From contig NZ_LECT01000054.1 of assembly GCF_001027925.1 (NCBI RefSeq), positions 186,001 through 250,000 on the forward strand: a stretch of 64,000 nucleotides of DNA, given 5' to 3'. The notes beneath the pieces are model-generated. The model was given only the letters and a program-made list of their open reading frames with translations, was not told the DNA's origin and made no database searches. Made by a program: the position numbers and the translations under genes. Positions 25,637 through 35,702 of the stretch are shown here, one piece after another; positions within the stretch are counted from its first letter, which is position 1; each line of letters starts with the position of its first letter. This DNA comes from Rhodopirellula islandica (GTDB taxonomy: Bacteria; Planctomycetota; Planctomycetia; Pirellulales; Pirellulaceae).

Positions 25637-27129
25637 ATCAGACGATCCAACAACGCCGTGGCCATCCCGAGGACCAGCAGGAACCCGCACATGTCGGTCA
25701 CCGTGGTCAGCAATGGGCCACTGGCAACGGCGGGGTCAAACCCAAGTCGTTTGAGCAGCAGTGGAACGGTGCCACCGATCGAGACCGCGATCAGAGTGTT
25801 CGCGCACAACGCGATTCCCACGACCAGTCCGAGGTAAGGGTTGCCGTCCCAGATCACGGCGACAATCGCGACCAGCAGTCCGAGCACCGATCCGTTGATC
25901 AGGCCGACACTCATCTCTTGCAGCCACACGCGAAACATTTCGGCGGGGCGAACCAAGCCAAGTGAAAGCTCTCGCATGCTGACCGCGACGGCTTGATTGC
26001 CGCTGCAGCCGCTCATGTCGCTGATAATCGGAAGGAACACGGCAAGCGCGATCACTTTGGACAGCGTGTCTTGATACAAGGCAATGACACCCGCCGCGCC
26101 AATGTTGAGCAGGATGTTGATGCTGAGCCAGCTCAGGCGTCGTTTGGATCTTTGCCAGAGCGGCATCGTTCGCAGTTCTTCCCCGCCGATGATCCCCTGA
26201 CTTTTGAGGAAGTCGTTTTCGGCAGCCCGGGTCGATTCGTAGTCCACTGCGTTTCGGTGGACGACGCCCAGGAGTTTGTGGTTGTCATCGACAACGGGGA
26301 CGCCCAGGAAGTGATGGGCGTCAAAGAAATCTCGCAGTTCATCCAGTGGCATGCTGGCGGTGACCGACAGCGGATCGAGGATCATGATGTCCGCCACCGG
26401 GTCGGTGCGTTTGGCGAACAGCAGGTTCCGCATTGGCAACACGCCGACCAATTTGTCGTTGTCGTCAGTCAGGTAGGCGTACTGGACGTCGTAGTCGCGA
26501 AACTCTTCAGCGTTTTCGGAGAGTGTCGTGATGACTTCGTGGACCAAGCTGCTCTGCTTGAAACGCAGGATCTCGCGAACGAGCAAGCCACCTGCTTGGT
26601 CATCACTGTAGGCGGCCAGTTCTCGGACCGAGGCCGCGTCCGCGGGCGGCATCGCCAGCAGGATGGATTCGGCTTGTTCGTCGTCCAAGTCACCCAGCAA
26701 GTCAGCCTGCTCATCGCTGGACATCTCTTGGACGATGGCCGCGGCATCCGCTGCATCCAATGCGTCGACCAATTCGGCCGCTTGGGTCTCACTGAGGTGT
26801 CGCAGGACTTCGGCTGCTTCCTCGGCGGGGAGCAACGTCAGGACCGCGGTGTGGTGCTCTTCGTCCAAGCGGCTCAGAGCCAGAGCCTGGTCGTTTGCCC
26901 CCAGGCTGGAAAGATAGCTCTCCAGGCCTTCCGCGTCACCGGCTTCGGCCAGTTCGCCCAGTCGCTCCCACGGTCGCCAATCGGATGGCGGCCCGGTCTC
27001 GTTGGAATCGGGAGGCACAGAGCGTTCGGGGGAGGCGGGAGCATTCACGGGTGCAGAGGGCCGCTGGAAGGTGTAAATTGTCGGATTTGAGTTGCCACGG
27101 CTATTCCTACCGAGACCTCGTTTTGTCAC
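25633..27129 (-). CDS. mgtE: MgtE-type magnesium channel/transporter
   Basis: Up to 498 residues. After a disordered Pro/Ser-rich start come the helical MgtE N domain (about 50-180, repeated LLPAEEAAEVLRHL and DLLGDLDDEQAESIL units), two CBS domains (about 185-320; DIMILDPLSVTASMPLDEL and GVPVVDDNHKLLGVV) and a five-helix pore domain with LPIISDMSGCSGNQAV, the MgtE ion-pathway signature (about 385-400). It mediates Mg2+ uptake gated by intracellular Mg2+ through the N and CBS domains. The 5' end is uncertain: GTG at 27129 overlaps the divergent deacylase gene, and GTG at 27048 is a plausible alternative. The stop lies in repeat B2. Confidence 0.92.
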   Translation of the reverse strand: MTKRGLGRNSRGNSNPTIYTFQRPSAPVNAPASPERSVPPDSNETGPPSDWRPWERLGELAEAGDAEGLESYLSSLGANDQALALSRLDEEHHTAVLTLLPAEEAAEVLRHLSETQAAELVDALDAADAAAIVQEMSSDEQADLLGDLDDEQAESILLAMPPADAASVRELAAYSDDQAGGLLVREILRFKQSSLVHEVITTLSENAEEFRDYDVQYAYLTDDNDKLVGVLPMRNLLFAKRTDPVADIMILDPLSVTASMPLDELRDFFDAHHFLGVPVVDDNHKLLGVVHRNAVDYESTRAAENDFLKSQGIIGGEELRTMPLWQRSKRRLSWLSINILLNIGAAGVIALYQDTLSKVIALAVFLPIISDMSGCSGNQAVAVSMRELSLGLVRPAEMFRVWLQEMSVGLINGSVLGLLVAIVAVIWDGNPYLGLVVGIALCANTLIAVSIGGTVPLLLKRLGFDPAVASGPLLTTVTDMCGFLLVLGMATALLDRLI

Positions 27130-28331
27130 TTGTTGTCAGACTATTGTCCGATTTGATCGCGTTCTCGACGGTCAGTCATACCAGCAATCAGGCGATCACG
27201 GAGTGGGTGGCGGAGCGTTTGCAAGCGCAAGGGTTCGAATGTGAGCAAACGCGGTACCTGGATGGCGAAGGTGTCCCAAAATTCAATTTGGTTGCCAAGC
27301 GTCTGCCGGTCGACTGGCCGGAAAAAGCGAGCGACTTGTCCATGCCGTCCGGCGATCGGGCTGAAAACCAAACGGGGCTGGCCTATTTTTGCCACACCGA
27401 CGTTGTGCCGGCGGATCGATGGGTCGGGCCCGGCGGAAACCCCTTCGAGGCGGTGTTGGAAGGCGACCGTTTGTACGGTCGCGGTGCGTGTGACATGAAG
27501 GGATCGTTGGCTGCGATGCTGGCTGTGGTGGACGGTTTGGATGCGTCGAAGCAATCCGCGCCGCTCTGGATCGTTTGCACTGCCGACGAGGAGACGGGGC
27601 TCCGAGGTGCCAAGGAATTGGCGCAAAGCAGTCCGGCCTATCGCGACCTGGTGGCTCATGATCCGGTCGCATTGATCGGTGAGCCAACGGAGTTGCGGGT
27701 CGTCCACGCGCACAAAGGCATGGGGGGATTTCGAGTGGTCTCGCACGGGCGAGCCGCCCACAGCAGCACCAATCGAGGCGTCAATGCAAATGTTCTGATG
27801 ATTCCCTTTCTGCAAACGATCCTCGAATTGCACGAACGATCGCAGACGGACCCGATGTTGCGAGACGATCGATTCGATCCCCCGACGTTGACGTTCAACT
27901 TTGGGATCAGCGACCACGCTGACGCGACCAATATCGTTCCGGATCGCAGCGAAGTGTGGGCCAATTGGCGGGCGATGCCCAGCGTCGATGGCGGCTGTTT
28001 GATGTCCGATGCGAAAGCGGCTGCGGAGCAACTCGGGTTGCATTTTTTCGGCTACAAATCCATTGCACCGCTGGAAACTCGCACCGACGATCCGGCCCTT
28101 GTTCGAATGTGCGAGTTGGCCGTCCCTTACTGCGGGCGGGAAAAACCCGAAACGGTCTGTTATTCCACCGACGGCGCGGTGTTGGGAGAACTCAGTCACC
28201 GAATCGTTTGTGGGCCAGGCAGCATCGAACAGGCGCACACGGTCGATGAGTTCATCGAACTGAAATCGTTGGAAGATGGCGTCTCGCTGTTTCGTGATGC
28301 CGTTCAGGCCTTCGCGATGCGGTCTTGCTAG
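27123..28331 (+). CDS. M20 family deacylase, acetylornithine deacetylase (ArgE)-like
   Basis: The reading frame is open far upstream, but family-like sequence begins at LLSDLIAFSTVSHTSN; TTG 27123 or TTG 27144 are the likely starts, giving about 400 residues. Metal ligands of the di-zinc site are all visible: His in FCHTDVVPADRW, bridging Asp in RGACDMKGSLAA, the catalytic and ligand Glu pair in ADEETGLRGA, a Glu/Asp-type ligand region in ALIGEPTELRV, and His in IEQAHTVDEF. A dimerisation lid domain sits between. It probably hydrolyses N-acetylornithine or a similar N-acyl amino acid; other M20 activities cannot be excluded. It is divergent from mgtE with overlapping possible starts. Confidence 0.85.
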   Translation: MSLVVRLLSDLIAFSTVSHTSNQAITEWVAERLQAQGFECEQTRYLDGEGVPKFNLVAKRLPVDWPEKASDLSMPSGDRAENQTGLAYFCHTDVVPADRWVGPGGNPFEAVLEGDRLYGRGACDMKGSLAAMLAVVDGLDASKQSAPLWIVCTADEETGLRGAKELAQSSPAYRDLVAHDPVALIGEPTELRVVHAHKGMGGFRVVSHGRAAHSSTNRGVNANVLMIPFLQTILELHERSQTDPMLRDDRFDPPTLTFNFGISDHADATNIVPDRSEVWANWRAMPSVDGGCLMSDAKAAAEQLGLHFFGYKSIAPLETRTDDPALVRMCELAVPYCGREKPETVCYSTDGAVLGELSHRIVCGPGSIEQAHTVDEFIELKSLEDGVSLFRDAVQAFAMRSC

Positions 28332-28360
28332 CTCACCAATTTGATCGACTGGTGGAGGAG

Positions 28361-28864
28361 TCAGACGAAGAACGAGTCGATCCCAACGGCATCAAACGCG
28401 GATTCGTAGTGCTCGACGCGAGTCGGGTGTGGTTCATCGCCCGGCCACCAAACCGCGACCACGTCAAAGCGACAGGCAACGCCGAGTAGCTTTTGACGTT
28501 TCAAGTACCGCAGGGCAGCGCGGGTGATCCGGGCTTGTTTGTTTTCGTCGACTCGGTCGGCCGGGTGCCCCGGTCGTGTGGTGGAGAGCGTTTTGACTTC
28601 CACAAACACCATCAGCCGTGGACGTTTGCGAATCGCGATCAGGTCGATTTCACCAGCGCGATCGGATTCACTTTCGGCGATGACTTGCAGGCCTTTGCGT
28701 CGCAGCAACCGAGCGGCCACTTGTTCCCCGCGGCGACCGAGTTGGGCGTCGTCATCAATCGCACCAAATCGCTGGTCGATGTACCACTCGTGCCAACGAT
28801 GGGCATGCGAGGTGATCCAAGCGAGCGTTCGGGGGACGCGATGGAGGAAGCGATCGGCGGCCAA
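28361..28864 (-). CDS. UPF0102/YraN family protein, nuclease-like
   Basis: 167 residues from TTG 28864, nine bases after the VWA gene's stop; no ATG exists in frame before the conserved core, so the start is uncertain. The core is LGRRGEQVAARLLRRKG (about 42-58), then GEIDLIA and VFVEVKT, the D...ExK restriction-endonuclease-fold signature, and HPADRVDENKQARI with ALRYLKR. YraN proteins are widespread and suspected of Holliday-junction or DNA processing, but not firmly characterised. About 40 extra N-terminal residues (MAADRFLHRVPRTLAWITSH...) precede the usual start. It is in an apparent operon with the VWA and PfpI genes. Confidence 0.88.
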   Translation of the reverse strand: MAADRFLHRVPRTLAWITSHAHRWHEWYIDQRFGAIDDDAQLGRRGEQVAARLLRRKGLQVIAESESDRAGEIDLIAIRKRPRLMVFVEVKTLSTTRPGHPADRVDENKQARITRAALRYLKRQKLLGVACRFDVVAVWWPGDEPHPTRVEHYESAFDAVGIDSFFV

Positions 28865-28873
28865 ACGTCGGCC

Positions 28874-30469
28874 TCAGGGTTTGGGGACGTGGCGGTATTG
28901 TCCGAAGTTCTTTTCCGCGATCCGGCGCATCCGACTTTCGCCTTCGCGGCTGTGGTAGCTGATCGTGTGAACGATGCTGATGGGGTCGGTGTCACCGAAC
29001 AAGTTGGTCGACCGGTTCTCTTCGGTGAGCAAATCTTCGATGCCTTGTGGGAACTCGCCGTCGGACAGCAGGAAGATCACGTCGGGTTTGAGTTCCAGCG
29101 CGAATCGCAGCGGTTCGTAGGGAGCTTTGCCGCGGTCCATCGACACTCGCATCGCCCAATTGCGAAGTTGTTGTTTGTTGTTGGGGGTGGCGTAAGCACT
29201 GCGTGATTCGGGGGTGGGAGATCCGGACAGCTGCATGTAGTCGCACTCGGCGTCAAAGAAAACAACGTAGAAGCGTTGTTTTTCAGTGAGCATGTCAATC
29301 GATTGAAGCAGGGCGGATCGAGCCGAGGTGAAGGCGTCGCCCATGCTGCCGGAGCTGTCGACGAGATAGACAAAGTGGTTGCCGCCCCCTTCGACCCCGC
29401 AGAATTCCATTTGCGAATTGGCGTCGGAACTCAGCTTCTGCATCGCTTGAGAAGCCGCGGACGAGGAGCTGGAAAGTGACGAGAGGTTTGCCGCGGCCGT
29501 CGCGACCGAGTCCATGGCGGTTGAGGTGATGTCCACGATCGGCATCTCACCCATCTCACTGACATCGTACTGCGTTTCATCGGGCTGCGACTGAGTCGGC
29601 TCGGTGACCGGTTCGCTGCTTTCGATGGAAAAGGTTTCCATGGCGCTCTCTTCGTTCTCGCTGGTCGCGGAAGCGGAGAACGCCATTTGATCTTTGGGGC
29701 GTGCGTTGTTGAGAGTGAACGCGGCAAGGATGAACAGCAGAACCACGTGGACGATGGCGCTGGCGATCACCGCGACTGGTTTGCGACGACGGCCGCTGGT
29801 GTCGGTTTCGTCGTCATCCGCAATGACGCTTGGAAGCGGTTTGTTGGACGGGGGTGGTTCGTCATCCGTTGGAAAGTTTTGGTCGGCTGGAAGGCGTTGG
29901 TCGGCGGAGGAAACAGGCGAGTCTTCCAGCAGTTCAGATTCAGCAGTCGCGTCGGTTTCGACGGGGGCTCGATCGGTGGTCGCGTCTGAATCAGGAGCAT
30001 CCATCGGAGCGGGGGAGATCGCATCCGGGAATGTTGTTTCGCCGAGGCGTCTCATTTTCGGTGCTCGCACCGAGACGCCGTGTCCAGGATCGTGGCGGGT
30101 GGTGACGTTCGCGAAGGAATCAACCGCTTCGCGGACTTCGTTCCAAGACGCGAAGCGACTGGTTCGTGCGAAGCCCGGGGGATTCCAGTTGTGTTGCGAT
30201 GCAGAGGAGGCTGGTTCGTCGATGCTGGGCGGATCAGCCGTCTCGCCCTGTTCAATGGAGACGCGGCCAATGGATTCAAGCTCCGCTTCGATTTGGGAAG
30301 CGGTTGCTTCCAGTCGGGCGGCGTTGGCTTCGAGTCGTGCCGCATGTGCCTCGTGACGGACACGAATCAATGCGGCCTGCAATTGTTGTTTCCGTTCACG
30401 CAACGCGTCGGCATGGTCCGGTGGCAGGCCGGAGGGGGAATCGACGCGATCGGGATCGGGAACGTTCAT
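28874..30469 (-). CDS. membrane protein with C-terminal von Willebrand factor A domain
   Basis: 531 residues from ATG 30469, which overlaps the preceding stop as TGATG. The N-terminus has an Ala/Glu/Arg heptad-like coiled coil (RHEAHAARLEANAARLEA, about 37-54), then an acidic, disordered cytoplasmic stretch, and one transmembrane helix (VIASAIVHVVLLFILAAFTL, about 233-252). A Ser/Thr/Glu-rich linker leads to a VWA domain (about 360-525) with an intact MIDAS, VYLVDSSGSMGDAF, and the later FLLSDGEF. VWA domains bind metal and protein ligands, and this one would face the periplasm. The partner is unknown. A TTG three bases upstream could also start translation. Confidence 0.85.
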   Translation of the reverse strand: MNVPDPDRVDSPSGLPPDHADALRERKQQLQAALIRVRHEAHAARLEANAARLEATASQIEAELESIGRVSIEQGETADPPSIDEPASSASQHNWNPPGFARTSRFASWNEVREAVDSFANVTTRHDPGHGVSVRAPKMRRLGETTFPDAISPAPMDAPDSDATTDRAPVETDATAESELLEDSPVSSADQRLPADQNFPTDDEPPPSNKPLPSVIADDDETDTSGRRRKPVAVIASAIVHVVLLFILAAFTLNNARPKDQMAFSASATSENEESAMETFSIESSEPVTEPTQSQPDETQYDVSEMGEMPIVDITSTAMDSVATAAANLSSLSSSSSAASQAMQKLSSDANSQMEFCGVEGGGNHFVYLVDSSGSMGDAFTSARSALLQSIDMLTEKQRFYVVFFDAECDYMQLSGSPTPESRSAYATPNNKQQLRNWAMRVSMDRGKAPYEPLRFALELKPDVIFLLSDGEFPQGIEDLLTEENRSTNLFGDTDPISIVHTISYHSREGESRMRRIAEKNFGQYRHVPKP

Positions 30470-31041
30470 CAATCCGAGGGGAGCAGTCGGTTGAATTCAC
30501 GCATCCATGCGGGGTGAGCGGGCCAAGCCGGTGCGGTCACCAGATTGCCATCGACGTGGGCGGTGTCCATGCCTTCGCCGGGCGGCATGTAGGTTCCGCC
30601 GCCAATTTGAACCTCGGGGGCGACGGCGGGGTAGCAACTGCACTGGCGATTCTTCAGCACGCCGGCTGCGGCCAGGATTTGCGGTCCGTGACAGACCGCG
30701 GCGATGGGTTTGTTCTGGTCCGCGAAATGGCGAACGATGTCGAGGACTTGTTCGTTCAGACGCAGGTACTCCGGTGCGCGGCCGCCGGGGATCACCAAGG
30801 CGTCGAAGGTTTCGGGGTTCAAACCATCGAAGTCGGCGGTGATGGCGAACCGGTGGCCTGGTTTTTCGGTGTAGGTCTGATGGCCTTCGAAGTCGTGGAT
30901 CGCGGTGGCCACGGAGTCACCGGCGGATTTGCCGGGGCAGACGGTCGCCACCTCGTGCTCCAGCATCAGCAGCATCTGATAGGGAACCATGGCTTCGTAA
31001 TCTTCGACGAAGTCGCCGACGAGCATCAAAATTTTGGCCAT
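30469..31041 (-). CDS. DJ-1/PfpI family protein
   Basis: 190 residues starting at ATG 31041 ([19 protein letters not shown]). The nucleophile elbow is [14 protein letters not shown] (Cys about 114, followed by His), the conserved Glu is in the first loop (VEDYEAM), and [16 protein letters not shown] is typical of the family. Members include deglycase-like, protease-like and chaperone proteins; which activity this one has is not evident. The stop overlaps the start of the VWA gene by one base, so the two are probably translated in a coupled way. Confidence 0.9.
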   Translation of the reverse strand: MAKILMLVGDFVEDYEAMVPYQMLLMLEHEVATVCPGKSAGDSVATAIHDFEGHQTYTEKPGHRFAITADFDGLNPETFDALVIPGGRAPEYLRLNEQVLDIVRHFADQNKPIAAVCHGPQILAAAGVLKNRQCSCYPAVAPEVQIGGGTYMPPGEGMDTAHVDGNLVTAPAWPAHPAWMREFNRLLPSD

Positions 31042-31299
31042 TCTGGCTGGGAGCGGATACGAGGGAGTGGGATCAAGGCCGCCAAAAAGAGCCCGCGGAA
31101 CGCACGGAAGCTCACGGCCTCGATAAAAGACGCGAAAAACTGGGGGCGATTACGACGTTTGAATCGATCTTGCGGCCCTTTTTCTCGCCAGCCGAGTGTA
31201 CCGGAAACCGTTCCAATTGGGAAATTCGCGGTCGCGGTGATCGTGGATTATGCTGAACGGTCTTCCGGATGGCTCCCGTTCTTTTCTGGTATCGCTGCA

Positions 31300-32889
31300 A
31301 TGCATCGCTTTTCTCAATTCCGCCTCATCCTTTCATTCACGCTGGTTGCCGCCTGCGCTTTGGGGGGCGCTGCTTCTGCACTTGCTGATCACCAACTGCT
31401 CGGCCCCGTCGAGACCCGCCAGCTTGGGTTGGAAGAGGTGTGGCGTCGCAGTCTGAGCGTCCCGGCTGGTCGGCAATCCATCGTCGATCAGCAGATGGTG
31501 GTTCACGAAACGCAGAGTCATGTGTTTGTGGAAATCGTCCAAAAGTCGGGGGAATCCAAGCCTGCCGCAGCGGAAGCTGACGCCGAGTCCACTGAAAATG
31601 CGGTGGACGAAAACGCTGTCGTCTACGCTCGATTTCAGGTCGACACCGATCTGACCAAACGGGGAGCCATTGACCAGGCGGAAGCAGAACGCTTGGGCCG
31701 GAATGAAATTCTTCGATTGAAACGCCGTGGCATCGAAGCCAAATCACGGATTCAGAAGGTGCCAATGATTCGGTTTTACACCTTGTCAGATGATGGGACC
31801 GTGGAATGCCGAGACGCTGAATCGGGGGATCTGATTTGGTTGCAACGGGTCGGATCCGAACAGCGTGGCTATGGCGGTTTGGGCGTCGATGAAGCGTTTG
31901 TCTCCGTCGTCAACGGTGGCGAGTTGATCAAGCTGGATGTCAAAAATGGACAGGTGTTCGGTGTCACCTCACTGGAATATGTGCCACTCCGAGGCGTCGT
32001 GCATTGCAACGGGTTTGCGTTGGTGCCGTCGATTGGTGATCGGATTGTTTGTTATGGATTGGTGGATCCAACCCTGGATCCTTTCGCTGAAATCGTCGCA
32101 GGATCGTCCTTGGCGGTGCCCACGCATGCAGCGGATTCCAACAAAGTGGCTTGGGGAACCAGCCGAGGTTTTGTTTACGTGATGGAGATGGAGGGCGAAC
32201 CCAACGTGCAATTTCGATTGAACACGGATGGCATCGTCAGCGGTTCTCCGGCAGCTGCATCGGGAGAACGATTTTTCTTCGGCTCCGAATCCGGCCAGAT
32301 CTATGGCATCAAAGCGACTCGTGAAGGCGAAGTGCTGTGGAGTCGGCCAACGGGCGAGCCGATTTATTCCAGTCCAATTTTCTACAACGAGAAGGTCCTG
32401 TACCCGACCATCTATGGCAACCTGATGTGTGTTTCGGCGAGTGACGGCTATTCAGTTTGGCCGCAGATGGTGCCGGGTGTTCAGGAGTTGCTCGGCGCGA
32501 TTGATGGGAAGATCTACGCACGCAGTTTGTCGGGATCCCTGTTGGTGATGTCAGCGGAAGACGGCAAGTTGCTCGGGCGTTTTCCCGGCATTCAGCCCGA
32601 GGCTTTGGTGGTCAATCGCCATTCCGATCGCCTGTACTTGGTCAACGATCGTGGCACGATGCAGTGCCTGCGACGCCCCGGCTCGGTCTTGCCAAAGGTG
32701 CTCAAGTCAACGGCTCCTGTCGAAACCGAAGAGGAATCTGAGGTTCAATTGGAGACAACGAAACCGAAAGAGACAGCGCCAGAGAACGCCGATCCGTTTG
32801 GTGGGGGCGGTGGCGCGGATCCATTCGGGGGCGCGATGGAAGACCCCTTTGCTCCTGCGGGGGGGCAAGATCCTTTCGGCGACTTCTGA
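31300..32889 (+). CDS. secreted PQQ-like beta-propeller protein
   Basis: 529 residues from ATG 31300, with a signal peptide (MHRFSQFRLILSFTLVAACALGGAASALA). The mature protein contains repeated propeller blades such as ECRDAESGDLIWLQRVG, LIKLDVKNGQVFGVTSLEY, YGIKATREGEVLWSRPTGE and LCVSASDGYSVWP, the D/G-W pattern of PQQ/BamB-like repeats. The C-terminal 60 residues are acidic and Gly-rich with four DPF units (ADPFGG, MEDPFAP and so on), a probable flexible tail or interaction tag. It could be a scaffold of the cell envelope or a non-enzymatic BamB relative; no catalytic site is visible. It is divergent from the PfpI gene. Confidence 0.85.
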   Translation: MHRFSQFRLILSFTLVAACALGGAASALADHQLLGPVETRQLGLEEVWRRSLSVPAGRQSIVDQQMVVHETQSHVFVEIVQKSGESKPAAAEADAESTENAVDENAVVYARFQVDTDLTKRGAIDQAEAERLGRNEILRLKRRGIEAKSRIQKVPMIRFYTLSDDGTVECRDAESGDLIWLQRVGSEQRGYGGLGVDEAFVSVVNGGELIKLDVKNGQVFGVTSLEYVPLRGVVHCNGFALVPSIGDRIVCYGLVDPTLDPFAEIVAGSSLAVPTHAADSNKVAWGTSRGFVYVMEMEGEPNVQFRLNTDGIVSGSPAAASGERFFFGSESGQIYGIKATREGEVLWSRPTGEPIYSSPIFYNEKVLYPTIYGNLMCVSASDGYSVWPQMVPGVQELLGAIDGKIYARSLSGSLLVMSAEDGKLLGRFPGIQPEALVVNRHSDRLYLVNDRGTMQCLRRPGSVLPKVLKSTAPVETEEESEVQLETTKPKETAPENADPFGGGGGADPFGGAMEDPFAPAGGQDPFGDF

Positions 32890-33088
32890 ATCCGGCCCAG
32901 GATCGCCCTGTGCAGCCCTCTGCAGAATCGGAAACGTTTCCTCGCAGAGGCGTGCACGTGATCTAGCGCAAAGTCGTTCTTTTTGGTAGAATGCTGACTG
33001 CTATTTGACGCTTTTTTTTGACGAGCGGGCGAGACCGCCTGCAGCGTCGAAAACCCCGCATTTGACGGCCTCCACGGGCCGCCCATTC

Positions 33089-35698
33089 ATGAGCGATTCC
33101 TCCTCGACTGACCCTGCTTCGAACGACCCATCCGAGGATCCAAACGTTGTGCCCGCGGGAGCGGTTTCCGGCGACGGGGATGCAGCCGAGGTGATCGCTG
33201 GTCCGCAAAAGCCGGTGGAGCGTGTTTCGACGGGACCGGCGGCGAACTCGGAGTACACCGACAAGGATTTGCTGCACCTGTCGGATCTTGAGCACGTGCG
33301 CGAACGTCCCGGGATGTACATCGGTGACACGACCGTCCGCGGTCTGCACCACTTGGTCTACGAAGTCGTCGACAACTCGATCGACGAAGCCATGGCTGGT
33401 TTCGCCAAATCAGTCAGCGTGATCGTTCACACCGATGGCAGTGTCACGGTGGAAGACGATGGTCGCGGGGTCCCCGTGACACGTCACGATCAGTTGTCAG
33501 AGGAGCTGGATCGCGAAGTCAGCACGCTGGAGGGCGTGATGACGGTGCTGAAGTTCGGCGGCAAGTTCGAAAAGGGGGCCTACCAAACCTCCGGCGGTTT
33601 GCACGGTGTGGGTGTGACCGTGGTGAACTTCTTGAGCCAGTGGGCCGAGGTGGAAGTCAGCCGGGATGGGTCGACTTGGACTCAGGGTTACGAACGCGGG
33701 ATTCCCACCGGCCCGATTCAGAAAGGTCGGCCGACGAAAAAAACGGGGACCAAGACCACATTCAAAGCCGATGGGCAGATTTTCACGGTCACCAAGTACA
33801 ACTTCGACACACTGCAGAAACGGCTGCAGGAACTGGCGTTCCTCAACAGTGGCGTTCGCATCAAATTCCTCGACGAGCGAAACGGCGAAGGCGGCGACTA
33901 CCAGTATGACCGTGGGATCGTTGAGTTCGTGGAACACCTCAACCGTGCCAGCGACGTGTTGCACGGCGATGTGATTCAGTTCGTCGGTGAGAAAGAAGGT
34001 GTCGAGTACGACATGGCGCTGCAGTACAGCACCGAGTTCACGGAAACGGTTCAGTCGTACGTCAATAACATTCACACCATCGAAGGCGGAACGCACGTGT
34101 CCGGTTTTCGATCCGCTCTGACGCGGACGTTGAACAACTACGGCAAAAAAGAAGGCCTGTTCAAGAGCACCACGCCAACCGGCGACGATTTTCGAGAGGG
34201 TCTGACGGCGGTGATCAGCGTGCGGGTTCCTCACCCGCAGTTCGAAGGTCAAACCAAAACCAAGCTTGGCAATGGCGAGGTCGACGGCATCATCACCAGT
34301 GGCGTTGGCGAAGCACTCAGCAAGTACTTGGAAGAGAATCCTCGAACCGCCAAGGCGATTGTTCGCAAAGGTTTGCTTGCCGCGGAAGCTCGCGAAGCAG
34401 CTCGCAAGGCCAAGGATCAGCTGCGAAAGCGAAAGGACGCCCTCGGTGGCGGTGGTTTGCCCGGCAAACTTCGCGATTGCATTTCCAAGAAGATGGAAGA
34501 ATGCGAAGTCTACCTGGTCGAAGGTGATTCGGCCGGTGGGTCGGCTGAAGGTGGGCGGATGCGAGAGTACCAAGCGATCCTGCCGCTTCGCGGTAAGATC
34601 ATCAACGCGTACAAGAGTCGCGAAGACAAGGTGCTGGCCAACGAAGAAGTCCAGTCGATGATCCAAGCGATTGGGACTGGAATCGGCGCCGATCAGGATC
34701 TCACGCGACGCCGGTACAACAAAGTCATCATCATGACGGATGCCGACGTCGATGGCAGTCACATTCGCACGTTGTTGCTGTGTTTCTTCTATCGACAGAT
34801 GTACCAATTGGTGGCCGCGGGACACGTTTATGTGGCCCAGCCGCCTTTGTTCCGGGTCTCGCAAGGCAAGAGCCGCTACTACATCCAATCGGAAGAGGAG
34901 ATGAAGGGCCAGTTGCTCGAACGCGGTTTGAATGACACGCGATTCGAGACCGAAGATGGACGCAGCGCCGAAGGCGATACCATGCGAGCCCTCTGCGTCG
35001 CGCTGGCGTCGATGGAAGATGCGATCGTTGCCTTGGAACGACGCGGTGTCAGTCTGCGTGTTCACAGCGAACGATTTGATCCAGTCACCGGCAAGCTGCC
35101 TCCGTTCTTGTTAACGATCCTGGGGGAAGAACACTGGTTCATGAAGCAAGCGGATGTGGAGACTTACCTCGCTGAAAACAACGCTACCTTGGACATCGAC
35201 CAGCCTGAAGAAGAGTTGAATGCCGACGGTGAGCCGGTCGCTGAGAGTGATGAGCCTGAAAGATTGGTCGCTCACTTGGCCGAGCTGCATGAGGTTCGGA
35301 CGATCAACAGCGGTTTGAAGGACATGGAGCCGCTTGGGTTCGGGTTGCAGGATTTGATCCCGGCCGACCGAACCGGTTCCACCACGCCCCGCTTTGAACT
35401 CGTTCGTGGCGAAGACCTGCGTCGACCGCTGGAAGACCTGCGGGAGCTGTTGCCGGAAGTGCGGGCTGCTGGTGAAAAGGGTTTGCAAGTGACCCGCTTT
35501 AAAGGGCTGGGCGAAATGAACGCGGAAGAGCTCCGCGAAACAACGCTCGATCCCGCCAACCGGACGCTGGTGAAGGTCAATCTGACTGACGCAGGCGCCG
35601 CCGACGAAATGTTCCGTTTGTTGATGGGGGACAAAGTTGAGCCCCGTCGCGAATTCATCGAAACCCACGCACTTGATGTGCGAAACTTGGACGTCTAG
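33089..35698 (+). CDS. gyrB: DNA gyrase subunit B
   Basis: 869 residues from ATG 33089; about 55 residues of disordered Ser/Asp-rich N-terminus precede the GHKL ATPase. Signatures: [15 protein letters not shown] and [13 protein letters not shown] (ATP site), [12 protein letters not shown], the transducer domain, TOPRIM with [14 protein letters not shown] and [17 protein letters not shown], and the C-terminal [16 protein letters not shown]. An insert of roughly 200 residues between TOPRIM and the tail resembles the long insertion of Gram-negative GyrB. With GyrA it introduces negative supercoils. It ends four bases before the MoxR gene. Confidence 0.97.
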   Translation: MSDSSSTDPASNDPSEDPNVVPAGAVSGDGDAAEVIAGPQKPVERVSTGPAANSEYTDKDLLHLSDLEHVRERPGMYIGDTTVRGLHHLVYEVVDNSIDEAMAGFAKSVSVIVHTDGSVTVEDDGRGVPVTRHDQLSEELDREVSTLEGVMTVLKFGGKFEKGAYQTSGGLHGVGVTVVNFLSQWAEVEVSRDGSTWTQGYERGIPTGPIQKGRPTKKTGTKTTFKADGQIFTVTKYNFDTLQKRLQELAFLNSGVRIKFLDERNGEGGDYQYDRGIVEFVEHLNRASDVLHGDVIQFVGEKEGVEYDMALQYSTEFTETVQSYVNNIHTIEGGTHVSGFRSALTRTLNNYGKKEGLFKSTTPTGDDFREGLTAVISVRVPHPQFEGQTKTKLGNGEVDGIITSGVGEALSKYLEENPRTAKAIVRKGLLAAEAREAARKAKDQLRKRKDALGGGGLPGKLRDCISKKMEECEVYLVEGDSAGGSAEGGRMREYQAILPLRGKIINAYKSREDKVLANEEVQSMIQAIGTGIGADQDLTRRRYNKVIIMTDADVDGSHIRTLLLCFFYRQMYQLVAAGHVYVAQPPLFRVSQGKSRYYIQSEEEMKGQLLERGLNDTRFETEDGRSAEGDTMRALCVALASMEDAIVALERRGVSLRVHSERFDPVTGKLPPFLLTILGEEHWFMKQADVETYLAENNATLDIDQPEEELNADGEPVAESDEPERLVAHLAELHEVRTINSGLKDMEPLGFGLQDLIPADRTGSTTPRFELVRGEDLRRPLEDLRELLPEVRAAGEKGLQVTRFKGLGEMNAEELRETTLDPANRTLVKVNLTDAGAADEMFRLLMGDKVEPRREFIETHALDVRNLDV

Positions 35699-35702
35699 CA
35701 CG

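Noticed and set aside
25993-27090. Plus-strand ORF (365 codons) opposite mgtE
   Set aside because: Antisense shadow; mgtE on the minus strand has N, CBS and pore domains.
33497-35065. Long minus-strand ORF (522 codons) within gyrB
   Set aside because: Exact antisense shadow of gyrB; its composition mirrors the codon structure of the real gene and no family motif is present.
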